The position numbers were made by a program, and so were the translations under genes. A model generated the notes under the pieces. The model saw only the letters and a program-made list of their open reading frames with translations, was not told where the DNA came from and made no database searches. Shown here piece by piece: positions 44,105-55,261 of a stretch of DNA of 64,000 nt. The DNA lies in contig KN832875.1 of the NCBI GenBank assembly GCA_000827325.1, positions 1,674,001-1,738,000 on the forward strand, written 5' to 3'. Origin of the DNA: Oidiodendron maius Zn. Taxonomy: Eukaryota > Ascomycota > Leotiomycetes > Myxotrichaceae. Position 1 is the first letter of the stretch. Each line of letters starts with the position of its first letter.

Positions 44105-46224
44105 CAGGAGCTACGGTAGCGGTTGTAACGGAAAACTGCCTGGGTTCGATAGGGACTCGAGAACAAGCGGTGGTCTGATGAGAGAGGCAAACGACATATT
44201 TCAACAATAGGCAGGCGCAATACAATGGCATACACCCGTCCTTTGTCTCTGGTATGAAGTGGATGGTGCTCCATTGTGCTGCACCCTGCCGTTTCCGGTC
44301 ATTGTCTGATTCTCCAGGCAAGGGACAACGTACCACTACGGGGCTGGGGGGGGGGGGGGGGGAAGGTCGCGTCAAAGAAATGGATCATAAAATTTGTTCG
44401 ATGCACGCCTAATTCGTAACAGTCCAATACCACCTGGTCCAATTCTGCCCACCCACCTTATCTTGAGATGTACAGCGCTTTCAGGCATGCGTACGAGCGA
44501 GTACAGTTAGGATGAAACAAGAAGCCTAGTGCATACTGCTTTGAGACAGTCTGTTGGTTATTATCCTATACCATAGGTAACTATCAGACGGGGGTCGTTG
44601 TCAGTGCACCCTCAAGATTTGCGTCTTTTACTGCTTACCTGATGTTGCCCCGTGGTGTGCTCCTGGATGCTCCTTGAATGTTCCTCGAACCGATGTGAGG
44701 TTAATGTTAGGTCACGTGGGAAGCACTAAGCGACCCGCCTTCCCTGACATCCAAATTCCTGAGAGTGGCCGAAATACGAAAGCGGCAGCATCCGGGAGAA
44801 ACAACAGGTACATCCGCATCAGGTACCTGAGTAGGTTCCGGGGTTCCGGACTTCATACTTCCCCCACCCTGCTGTTTGCAGGACAATACGCACGATGCCA
44901 CGAGGCTCTCATACCACAGCGACTCGTGGAGCATGCGATTCCAAATATGCATACACAAGAATTTTACCTTGGCTGCCAGCACCTGTCACCATATTCGCGG
45001 CTCATGCTTACGGTTTTTCGCCACATCCTCTAGAGAGTCACTGAGAGATACACCGTGCCAATCATCAATCCCAGGCCCCTGAGTGCATGTTGTGGTTGCT
45101 CAACGGCAGCCACTCACCCTTCGAAATCAGAAGCAAAGTTGCTCTCTCCTCTCTGCCCTGTTTCTTTGTCGCCTTATGGGGGCTAGAATGGCTTTTGACT
45201 TTTCTTTTTCGCGCAGAATCAGTCAACGCCTTATTCTGCCTATGGTGCCGTGTGAGGCGTCTCAGTTGTGTTGTCAGGCAGGCACGCGACCGGTCACACT
45301 TTTCTCACTCACCGAGGCGCAAGAAACGAGGGGGGAAACAGAAACGCCCGGTGTGCGCTCTTGATATGCAGCATCCCTAATACCACGCCCCGTTATAGAC
45401 TGATGGCTCAGATCCGCAGCCGTGCTTTCCGTTCAGCTAGATGAGGACGGGTGGTAGATGGTGGGTTCACACGTGATTGTCAACTCGCTGTAGTGGAAGA
45501 GAGATCATGTTGAAGTGGCTGAGGTTTGCGCTGTATCGTGTGGAAGAGTAGGCTGTGTACTTGTGCACAGCCTCTCTCAAAAGTATATACTAACGTCTTG
45601 TCGACGTTCAGCCTTTTGTCAATTCTCTGCCCTCTACGATTCCATTTTCCACTGAAGCTTTCTCATGAACGGCGTTTATGAGGCGATTTCGGGCCGCCAG
45701 CAATAATTTTTGTGGTGACATTTCTCGGAATCCCTCGCACGGTCGGTTCCGCCGGATGACATAAGAATTTGAGGACCGCAGAAGGACGACTGGGACTATC
45801 CAATTGTTCATATCAGAATTCGTCAGCTGCACTAGCACGATACTCTCATTCTAGGTTTTTGCAGCTATTATTGTCACTTTTATTATTTTCGCTATCTCAT
45901 ACCATGTCGCCGGTTGCCAAGTCCGGCTGCTCTACACCGGCATTGATTCGCCTCTTCCCGAAACGAGGGAATAGCTCGGTGGACGGGAAAATAAGGCGCA
46001 AAATGCGGACTGAACGCCCAGTGTATTTAAAATAAGGCAGATGGTCAATTTCAGAATGAGAGATGGCGTCCGTACCTATAGGTTCATGTCAATCGACGCA
46101 GCGGGATAGACCCCTCGTCGACATGCATCGTCCCTAGTGGGGTAGCTCAAGCTCACGCCTCATATCGATCTGCCAAGTAGGCGAATGACCGTCCTTAGTG
46201 AGGAGGTAGAGTCTCACCTAGAAC
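44105..46224. promoter_or_regulatory. Divergent intergenic between kinase and zinc-finger genes
   Basis: 2.1 kb. It contains a 17-G run (44346-44362), a TCACGTGG site (44712-44719) and a GTATATAC sequence near 45583. ORFs of 76-119 codons exist on both strands but have no motif or splice support. Confidence 0.5.
44346..44362. repeat. Homopolymer of 17 G
   Basis: A run of 17 G preceded by GGGCT. Its length in the genome may be uncertain because such runs are hard to sequence. Confidence 0.7.
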
Positions 46225-48298
46225 ATGGCTGACGACATCTCGGTGTGGCTGTTTTGGGCTACTTATGATCTAATGAAGAAACGATCTCTCGATTTTCTGC
46301 AAAAGGCCTCGAGCTTGCTCTTCAGGGAGGCCAGTTTCGTAAGTACAGTTGTCTACTCGTTTGTTACCGAGGGCTACCACCAGATATGATGCAGTTCCCT
46401 ACCAAGAGCGCCTATATTATGGATCCTTCTCAGCAAAATTGTGTTCCGTGGGAGGTATCATCTCCAGGGCAACAGTTATCAGATCAAGTGCCCGCTGGTT
46501 CCCATTCGTGAGTATTCATCCTTGACGTGGAGTTGAAATCTACTAATATTTGTCCCAGAAGTCGTACGTCCCCTTTGCAGAAGCCTTCTCACCAAACCTT
46601 TCTCAACTGGGTAGCTTTTAACCGCAGCTTTGCCCCGAATATAAAGGATATTGAGCGGCGGACTTGCCCCTTGGTCGAATGTGAGATCTGCTTTGGTTCC
46701 TTAGAAGATATGCTTGGGCATGTTAAAGAATGCCCGCGCTTATCGAAAGGATTGTATCGATGCTTTGAGAGCGGTAGAGAAGAGAGGATTGGCAGATGCG
46801 AATCGCCGCGATGTCTCGAACTTCAACAGTGCAAAGACCGCATTGTGAACTCCTTAAAGCGTCGCCTCTCTCCACGAGGATCAGGCCCTCGTCGGCAAAC
46901 CAGCATCCCTTTGGAGATGCAGTCTCTTTCACCGGAGATGAATTTAGGGTATGATATGCCATACTCTGCCGGACTTGCCGAGCTCTCTGGCGAGACTGTA
47001 GTCCCACCTCCAGCATATACACCAAAATATCATGGCTCTGTGCAACACCGACCTGCAGAACTTGGTTCTGGATGTTATCCTCAATCGGCCAAGCGATCTA
47101 ATCTTCCCTTGGAAGACAAATTTGCCGAGTTAGATGCCGGCGACAAGACTTCACAATATTTTCCCGACTATCTGGCCCAAACGCAATCCGAGCCTGCAGA
47201 ACTTGGTGCTGATGTAGACTTGACGTATGCGACACCGCATCACCGACATTATCGATACGAAATTTCGGAGCTAAGCACTGATAATTTTTCGTACGAAGCT
47301 CGCCATCATGTCTCAGCTCACGAGCAACAATCCGATAATAGCTTGCTGAGCTATTTGAACTCGCAAGAGAGCCCAAGTGACTGGCATCAATCTCTCACCA
47401 CCTCAGAATCACCTTTGCCTCAAGGTAACTATGACCTCAGTCCTTTACTGGATGAAGGATTCCAGAATATTAGTTCTTCTGCGTCTGACGGGTTGAACGA
47501 CCGTCACACATATGGGTACCCCACTAGTTATTACGTGTCTTCGATGGGAAGCGGTGGTAGCACCGACGACTCTGTCAGAAATTCGATTTTCACTCCATCT
47601 TCGTTTCCATCCAGAGACTCTTCTATGTCGAGTGTGCCAGAGCAGACCACAATTAGCATGCCCCTCGCTTCTGACTGCACTTTCTTTGATGAGTCGAACC
47701 GATTATGTTCCGAACCAGATGAAATGGAATCATTGCCCTCACCATTGATGGATGTCAATGACGATTTTTGCCACCCTTCCGATAGCTGGGACACTCACTA
47801 CGATAATGGCGCATATCTCAAAGATGTCGGATCTGTATATCCGTCGTATTTAACTGGCGTACGATCTCCAGAAGGGTGAGCTTATTCTTCATCTGTGACA
47901 AGCATTTACTGATGTATTTTTGTGTGTATAGTCAGAGCCATTTTCAAATTTCGAGGAAGCCGGTCCCTATCTCACTACCGGACAGTGAACAATCGCCTCC
48001 TACTTTCTGTCCAGAAATCAAGTATTCCCCTCGGAGCCAATCATCTGTGCATGATTCGTATCAATCAACACACTCGAGCGCTGCGGCGGCAGATGGATGT
48101 GCCTACTGCGGAAAATTCTTTGTGGACAAGTCAAATCTCAAACGTCACGAATTAGTGTGCAAGAGGAATCCCATCAAGTTAAGTAAGCGTTATGTCTGTA
48201 ACTTTCCGGGATGCGGGAAGAGATATACGCGATCCGATGCCCTCCGTGTCCATCAACGAGGGAAACGACACAAGGGAGAAATTGAGATCTACTGTTAA
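46225..48298 (+). CDS. Zinc-finger transcription factor (C2HC + C2H2 at the C-terminus)
   Basis: Four exons (46225-46338, 46395-46507, 46559-47875, 47932-48298) give 636 residues. The first exon is inferred: it starts in a good context, ends at a GTAAGT donor, and splices at ATGCAG to join REASF to FPTKSAYIMDPS in frame. Two C-terminal fingers are clear, C571-x2-C574-x12-H587-x3-C591 and C604-x4-C609-x12-H622-x5-H628. The second is a classical C2H2 with a TRSDALRVHQ helix. An extra Cys/His cluster (C117-x2-C120-x9-H130-x3-C134) may also bind zinc. The long middle is Ser-rich and acidic, with recurring AEL motifs, and could be a transactivation region. Expected location: nucleus. No target is evident. 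If the first exon is wrong, translation starts at 46386. Confidence 0.8.
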
Positions 48299-50456
48299 AC
48301 CATCTCACTGGATCCTCTGTTCCCTAAATCCGTGTCTGTGCATTGAAATGGATATGCTATATATGCGGGATCATGATGTAGCAAAGGTTTCGGAGTATGC
48401 TTGAAGCATGACTGGTTAATATGAACCTTGCTGGCAGGCCAATGACTGATGCTCGTTCTGCGGCGAACTCGCAGTGGCTAGAGCGTCAGGACCCTTCTGG
48501 GTCGAGCAGTTAAGAAGGACTGGGACTTTCTGTTTCGCTCTTATATAATTTTTCATTCTCTTACGAGGCCTCGCTCAACATAGGGCAACCATCTACTGCC
48601 TTTATTTAATTAATACTCTATTAGTACTCTATTGATTAATTTATTGATTGATTCTCTTCCTCTAACTAGCTGAAGTATTACTATATAGTAGATCTTTAGT
48701 TGTTCCCAAGCTATTTAGTAAGAAACTTTAACTACTTTTTATAGGAAAAATAATCTTTAATATTTTCGCGCGACTGTAAGGCGGGTTAAGACGTCCAACG
48801 TTACGACCCATTGGCTCGTAGCATAAGTCATAGGCGTAGAGTTAGTGCGTGAGACGTAGCAGAAACGCTGTTGTAGGTCGTGCATTATGCAGTGCTTTGG
48901 CTCATAGGAACTGCGCTGATATAAGAGCAGAGAGGTCCTCTCCTAGGGCTCTGCAAGAAATAGTCTAGAGTTTCACATCTTTAGTACTATATAAAAGCAC
49001 TGAATTTTGTTGCCTGAAATTTTTTTGGCGGATGATAGGTAAAGGTCATCGTACCTGAAGAGAATCTCCTTAATGTATTTCTATAGGTTTCAAAGTCTTA
49101 GAGGCTACTTTGCCTCTTATGCAAACAATTCTATTATATTAATAGTATTTTAAAGGCAGTCTTTAGCTAGGGGCTATAGCGCATCGCTAGGTGGCGCGTC
49201 GTGCAGTCGATGATTACTGGCCACCATCCTTTAAAACCGAACTTTCATACGCTCTAGAGAATTGATAGGAGTGAAGAGAGTCTTTGCGGGCACTGATTAG
49301 CTGTAGAAAGGTAATTTTCTTGCTAAAAAAAGAATTCTAGAAAAAGAGATTTTTCTTGAAAATGTACAGTAAGAACTGATTAGTATCTTATTAATTCCCA
49401 TTCTAATTACATCTCAGTATTAAATCTCACCCCTCACTACATTAAAGTTCTCCCGACTCCGTGCGCTCGCAGACGCAGTACACGCGGCCAGGGTCGCGTC
49501 ACACTTTAACAAAGTAAACGTATCGCCAATCAAAGCCCGTCTGAGGTAAGATCTTATCATGTTTAGTACTGTATTGCTACGTAAACGCCTTTGCCGCGCG
49601 CCGCAAATAGCGTTCTCACCGCATTAAGCGCCAACACCCTGCATCGCCCACTGGCCGAATTCCTTCCTTTGAGAATCTGAAGTGTCAGCCTGCTTGTCCC
49701 GCCGAAATTCTAAAAGCCCACAAGCACAAGGGAGATAGTGACACCCGCCTCGCCCTTACTGTCGCCCTTGGGGTCCGCGGGATCCGCCTCGCCCTATGCT
49801 GGCAACACCTCGAAACCACAGGTCGCGGGCTTGTGCGTCCTCCTTCTATTTTTACATCCACAACCGGACGTCCCGATTCCTATCTTCACGACCTGGATTG
49901 GCTGTTTCACGAGCTGCGCGCGCGTCCCTCCTGCGCGAAGGGGGGTACGATGAACATAGGTTGCGGACTTGTATCTGCAGTCCTTTCTATTTTCGGGGAC
50001 TCGCGTAAAAACCTTCCAAGCATTCCGCCCCTATTTGTACATATTATGTGTGGGATGACCTATTTTGCACGCAATTCCGTGCGATCGGGGCGCCGGGTTA
50101 TGCGGCTCTCCAGCTGGGAGTCTCTGCCGCCCCTTGGAGTAAGCTGCTGAAGACATTGAAGTCTTGTGCTATTCTTTGCGATCCCGAATCACCCTTGTGG
50201 CGTAGATTGGTCGGTGAGGGACTTTATGGATTGGCTGGGTTGAACTTTTGACGTGAGACTGAGGAGGAGGGCAGAAGGACTGCACGATTGGAAATAGATA
50301 CCTTTTTTAAATTGCCTTCTGTCGTTTATAAACTCTGTCATCGCCACAATGTGGATATGCCAACTAGCCCACTTCACAGCCCTCCAGAGACCGATTGTAT
50401 TCAGGACCGCATACCCAGCCCCATCTAGAAACCGAATCACCGTGTGACTTTAAACA
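48299..50456. other. Gene-poor AT-rich region, probable decayed repeat
   Basis: 2.2 kb without a supportable gene. From about 48540 to 49450 the sequence is rich in TA steps and poor in CA/TG steps (many TATATAG, TTAATA, CTATTAG words). This is the pattern left by repeat-induced point mutation. Blocks of normal composition with CG-rich words (48775-48960, 49440-49640) alternate with it. I cannot identify terminal repeats or transposase residues. Confidence 0.45.
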
Positions 50457-50744
50457 ATGTCTACCCCTTCAAAACAAAAGTGAGCTCTGTCCCGCTCTTA
50501 CCGTCTACTTTTAACGTCGTCTAGGACCAAGAACCAGTCCAAGCACCCCCAGGTGCCTTCCATATCACTCACTCGCGGATATCTGGAGCGTGTCCCTGCT
50601 GGCTACTGCAACAGCAAAGTATATCTTGCACGAGATCAAAACTTCGAGAGGATACCACTTGGATTGCGGACAAGCCGGACTACCGGAACTGCAATTCTTG
50701 AAGACTGGGAGGAACAGTGGAGGAAAGCGAGTGGTGATGTGTGA
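50457..50744 (+). CDS. Small basic protein, unknown
   Basis: The model joins 50457-50479 and 50525-50744 across a 45-bp GTGAGC..TCTAG intron and gives 80 residues. The N-terminus is basic and polar (PSKQKTKNQSKH). The rest has a plausible fold-like pattern (VYLARDQNFERIPLGLRTS, ILEDWEEQWRKAS). No domain is recognised. It ends 150 bp before the next ATG on the same strand. Because it is short and unrecognised, it may be a leader or a chance ORF. Confidence 0.4.
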
Positions 50745-50893
50745 CAATTCGGAAACGCCTCAATACATGGATGTCACGTGTTGTGACAAGGCTGAATATC
50801 ACGTGCGGAAGCAACTCGCCTCGGTCACCAAATTTCATGACCTCATCCGCATTTCTTCTATTAGCAATACAAGCAATTGGGAAAGTATTCAGG

Positions 50894-51614
50894 ATGGGAA
50901 ACTCAACATCTAAAGCTGTAAAGAGCGCCAGCAAGCTCTCTTCGACAAATGCAGCTCGCAGATATCCACCGCCCAACTCCAGCCACACGAATGCGCAGGC
51001 CAAACGACGAAGGGATCCCCCCATACAGGTAGAATGGAAACCGAGCCCAAGCCCAAGCGCAACGGTAGGACCGACAGTCCACCCGCAGAGTAGGATTTCT
51101 GAAACCCGTAATGAAGGTTTGATTTCTCTTCGCTTTACCTCTCAACACATTAACAATAGCTAATGCCTCATTAGCAATCAACCTTGACTCGTCCGACCCT
51201 GACCTCGATCTCAATGCCCGAGCGCGTAAACTCGGCCCCGTAGTACCCAACCCGACACTCTCCCACTCCTCGACCTTCAACCAGGCCCACGGACACTTTC
51301 ATCCCTCGCATGGCTCCTCGAAAGCCATGTTCCCCTCCAGTTCTGGGACCCAAGTGCTGCCCCAGAACCCCGCCGTGAGCCTGTTGGCCGCACGGGAGAA
51401 ACTGGCTACGGAGGCGGAAGAGGAGTTTAGCAATATAGGCAGGAAAGGAGTATCCGGGAGACGCTTCTTGGATGTGCTTACCGTGCGGCAGGTGCTGCAG
51501 ATGCGGGAGAAGGGGATTCGGGCTGCAGAGATTGAGGAGAGATTGGGGTTGGGTAGAGGGGTTGTGGAAAAGTTGGGTGCAAGGGGGGTTGTTGGCATTA
51601 CTGTGACTGCGTAA
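50894..51614 (+). CDS. Putative N-myristoylated helix-turn-helix protein
   Basis: Two exons (50894-51116, 51160-51614) give 225 residues. The intron has a GTTTGA donor, an AACA-rich end and a TAG acceptor. The start MGNSTSK matches the N-myristoylation consensus (Gly2, Ser6). The middle is polar and Pro/Ser-rich. The C-terminal ~55 residues (RRFLDVLTVRQVLQMREKG through IEERLGLGRGVVEKLG) form three predicted helices with a helix-turn-helix pattern. I recall similar fungal proteins with an MGN/MGQ start and this C-terminal block, but know no function. Two TCACGTG sites lie 88-120 bp before the ATG. Confidence 0.75.
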
Positions 51615-52378
51615 GATATTTATTATATATTGAGTTGGAGAGATGTGGATAAAAGACCTGGGATATGGGTAGCGTGGCATACGAGGGAGTTTAAGGCGCC
51701 TATGGGTGTAATATATGTGCATTATTTTGGGGCTGCTCGCCAATTAAGCGTCAATTGGTCTAGACTATGGATAAATCAACCGCTTAGCGAAAAGCGAAAT
51801 ATAATAAAAGGCCCAAACAATTTAAAGAGGGAAGATGAGTTCAGCCGGTTATGATTGCCTATATCTGTTGCTCGGCTACACAAAGGCTCGTGGACTTGCT
51901 TCGAAGGAATAGGGGTTTAAGCGATGACGACGCTGCCAGGGGGCCTGGCCTATATGCACAAAGGAAACGAAACCATAATTGCTGTGGCGATGGAAATGGT
52001 GGGTGTGTTTCTACGGAGAAGATCGCTCAGACTTGGGTTTGAGAGCTTTGAAAGGCTTGTAGGGGATCCATAGAAACACCTTTGAGAGAGGAGACCTTTC
52101 CTGTCTTCGTCACCGAGTAGGGGTGAATAAATCTGGTAAGAGTATTTATGTCGAATTACCCAGCGCTCAGAATGCTAATTTTAGGGTATTAAAATCAACG
52201 CTTGCAATTTATAGGGAGTGTTCCCTCCATTGTTTGTGTCTCCGCTATTCCATGCATCATCGGCACGCACCAATCAAATATTACTCCAAGGCCCTTTCCA
52301 CGCATTATTTCCACGCCATCTGTATTACCTCAAATTAAACCGCTTGAGCACTCTGCTCTATTCCGTTCTTATATCAGA
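51615..52378. other. Intergenic between convergent genes
   Basis: 0.76 kb between the HTH gene (+) and the SDR gene (-). AT-rich in its first half. No gene or repeat seen. Confidence 0.55.
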
Positions 52379-53565
52379 TTACCAGGCCGCATGGCCTCCA
52401 TCCATTCGCAGGTCAGATCCTGTGCAAATTACTCGTCAGAAACCGGCCCGTTGCGCCCTTGCTGCTGGACAGGAGATGTGAACTTGCCTGTCATGAAACT
52501 GCTCGCATCGCTGATCAGGAAGGCGGCAGCGCCTCTGTACTCTTGAGGCTGACTCAACCGTCCCAGCATATTTTGCTTCGGCCACTCCGTCTTTCTTTCG
52601 GGATATGTTACAAAGAGGTCTTCCACCATAGCGGTCACAATATAGCCAGGGGAGATGGTATTGACGCGAATTCCGTATTGGCCCCATTCGCTGGCCAAAT
52701 TTCGGCCCAGTTGGAGCACGGCGCCTTTGGATGCGTTATAAGCCGGGCAGATGAGTCCCTGCATATATCAGTTTCGACATTCCAGAAGTGAAGACGGCAA
52801 AGAGGATTATGGCCGAAGAGGGAAACACACCCGATTAGCTATGGTTCCGCTCATGCTTGCAATAAGCACGATGCTCCCCCCGTTTCCAAACCGAATCATC
52901 TGCTTTGCTGCTGCCTGTGCTGTCATAAAGACTCCCGTGACGTTGACGCCCAGTATCTTGTCACAATCGGCCGCCGTGTACTCCAGGGCAGGCGTCTCTT
53001 GCTGGATGCCTGCTGCAGCAACCAGGCCATCCAGGCGCTGGTGTTTATCTGCAATCTCCTGTACAATTGCGTTCAATGCCTCAACTTCGCGGACATCGAT
53101 GCGACTGTAAGTGAGCGACGTGCCTAACTCCGAGGCCGCTCGGGTCCGCACCCGCTCGAAGTCGGGGGATGGTTTTTCTAACCGATCCAGGGCATAGACT
53201 AGAACCACCTTTGTTAGCGACTTCCTAGCACCTCGTAGATCAGTTGACGCGCTCGGTGACAAACCTGTAGCTCCAGCTTCTAGCAGCGCCTCCGCTTGCA
53301 CGAGTCCCAGCCCGCGTGCCGCTCCAGACACAAGCACAACCTTGCCTTCCAAATTAAACTCCGGCAGTCGCTTTGCCGTTCCCAAAGGCACTGATGCGGG
53401 TCTGTTTCCACCTTTGAGGTCCTGGGAAGGCGGCTGTGGATGGGCTGCTGGGGTGCTAGAAAGGAGGGGGCCTAGATGAGAGAAGCTGTGGGCTGCGAGG
53501 GGCGCGCGACAGGAACGAGCTGCACGCAATGCTGGACGTGGCAGACAGCGCAGAGGAGATGCCAT
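52379..53565 (-). CDS. Short-chain dehydrogenase, D-arabinitol dehydrogenase/sorbose reductase-like, probably mitochondrial
   Basis: An NAD(P)-dependent polyol or ketose oxidoreductase. Four exons (53565-53265, 53198-52831, 52758-52488, 52419-52379) give 326 residues. The N-terminal ~35 residues (Arg/Ala/Ser/Leu, no acid) look like a mitochondrial presequence. Motifs are SGAARGLG (80-87), YALDRLE, DVREVEAL, AAAGIQ in place of NNAG, SGTIANR, YNASKGAV with the catalytic Tyr and Lys, and SPGYIVTAM. The third intron has a GC donor (GCAAGT). Splicing it replaces an unrelated tail with MTGSDLRMDGGHAAW, the expected end of this SDR group. Ignoring it would give a wrong C-terminus. The substrate is inferred only from overall likeness. 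Confidence 0.85.
52420..52487 (-). other. GC-AG intron in the SDR gene
   Basis: The 68-bp intron starts GCAAGT and ends GCACAG on the minus strand. Its removal yields the family C-terminus DLRMDGGHAAW followed by TAA at 52381-52379. Confidence 0.8.
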
Positions 53566-54045
53566 GATAATGACGAGGAGAGTGCAGAGGCGGATTACGC
53601 AGAGGGAGAGGGAGAGGGAGAGAGGGAGAGGGGGAAAGAAGATGCGCGCACAGGACGGAGGAGGAAAGAGAGCAGCGTGAGAGCCGTGAGAGAGAGGAGG
53701 TAGATATTAAAGTAGCTATTGAAAGAAAAAGGAGAAAAGAGAAGAGAAGAGACAGGAGTGGGCGTCGAGTGGATTTATGAATAGAAGCAGTAGTGAAGGT
53801 GAATCTCATTGCCCCTCGCCGCTTCGGTACCATACGTAGCTGCGCTCCAGCTCAGGTCCAGCTCAGGTCCAGTCAGGTTTTGCCAGGAGCAAGGGAGGTC
53901 CGTTTCCCACCGGCAGGGAAACCGCACGACGGCCCGGCCTAGACTCTGCGAAGAGGCTCGTATGTCAGAGCTCCTAGAAGCCCTCTGGCCTCTAGAAGCG
54001 CCCAGAAATAGATCGGCGCTTCCCCTCTGAGGCGCTGGTGCAGGC

Positions 54046-54090
54046 CCTAAGCATCCTAAGCATCCTAAGTATCCTAAGCATCCCAAGCAG
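54046..54090. repeat. Five 9-bp tandem repeats (CCTAAGCAT)
   Basis: CCTAAGCAT occurs at 54046, 54055 and 54073, CCTAAGTAT at 54064, and a diverged last unit CCCAAGCAG at 54082. A small minisatellite. Confidence 0.75.
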
Positions 54091-55248
54091 CCCTTATCCC
54101 TCCAACGAGCACTGGGGGCCCAGCCCTGCCATCTCTGTGAACTCAGAGCGGGGTATGACGACGGTGGTGAATGGTTGCGGGCGGAGAGACGCTGGCAGAG
54201 ATCGATCGCGATGATCTGCCAGCTGGACCAGTGAGCGCGGCCAGAGCGGGTGCGCATTATAGGGCGGCCTTCTTAACGGCAGGCGAGCAAGAGCCTCCCA
54301 GAGCTCCTGGTTGATGCTTGACCCTTACTTTTTTTGCCGCCGCCCAGACACACGACCGATAGCATCAAGGAAAGGGGCTTGCCATCCTTGACCTCCCCTC
54401 CCCCCCACACTTGTCCAGCCGCGATGCACTACTCCACATGTTCCCACGGCTTACGAGATTGGGTATACCGGCCGGCGGCTCCCAAACAAGGGCTTCCGGC
54501 CACTGCTTGGCGAGCTGAGAGAGAACGGACGATGGTGCACGGAGGGAAGTGCTGACAGGCGCGGGGTTCGCGGGGGGTGTGCTGAGGGGGGTCGTAGGAC
54601 GAACTGTGCTGGGCCGAATGGCTACATTCCCGGCCTGAATTATCCCATCTTCGGGGTTGGTGTTTGGCGGATGTATTGTGTGGCCATCCGGAGGCGCAGT
54701 CTTGGAGCCATAAATGGCCCAAACTGGCTATTTCAGCAGCTGTAACTGCAGGCGGATGCATTGCTAGTGTAGATCGGTGCATCAGCGTCAGTTGGTAGGT
54801 CTCTTGGGGTTCGTCATCACGAGGAGATGGGAAAGTGGATTGGACTGGGGGCCAGAGGCATCTCGGTACAGGTTTACTATTAACTATCATATTGGTATAT
54901 TGGCACTTCGCCTTCTCTCCATAATTAATCCTGCAATTTGTGGCAGACGCAGCCTCTGCTAACCTATGTCTTACCAACTCTCTCTACCCAATCCCTAATT
55001 CCCCTACGAGAATTGGCCTGAAGGCGGCAGTCAGGTAAGCCCTCTTAAAGGAATCCGAACAGCTAGGGCGGTTATGTGCATCAAGCATTGAATCGCGATT
55101 GCTTCTCGCAACGCGTAGCAGCACCTGCCAACCAAATATCGCCTGCCGTGGCCGGCATGCTCTGGACCAACGAACTTTAACCTTTAGCCCTTAGCCTGCT
55201 TGCCATGCCACTCTTGATCTTGGGGGCTGCCACTAGTTAATGGTAGTT

Positions 55249-55261
55249 GGGGGGGGGGGGG
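55249..55261. repeat. Homopolymer of 13 G
   Basis: A 13-G run in intergenic DNA. The run at 44346 is the only longer one in the window. Confidence 0.7.

Noticed and set aside
44152-44165. GGGTTCGATAGG, similar to a tRNA B-box
   Set aside because: No matching A-box, acceptor stem or anticodon arm can be folded around it.
43722-44375. Longer N-terminal extension of the kinase gene in another frame
   Set aside because: The ORF is out of frame with the kinase domain and Pro-rich by composition near the poly-G run. The kinase frame has its own ATG at 44104.
45083-45380. Two overlapping ORFs of 93-97 codons in the kinase/zinc-finger gap
   Set aside because: Overlapping frames, no motif, no splice signals and no promoter pattern.
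51171-51743. 190-codon ORF antisense to the HTH gene
   Set aside because: It is the shadow of a real, spliced gene and its composition is erratic (His/Pro/Asn-rich).
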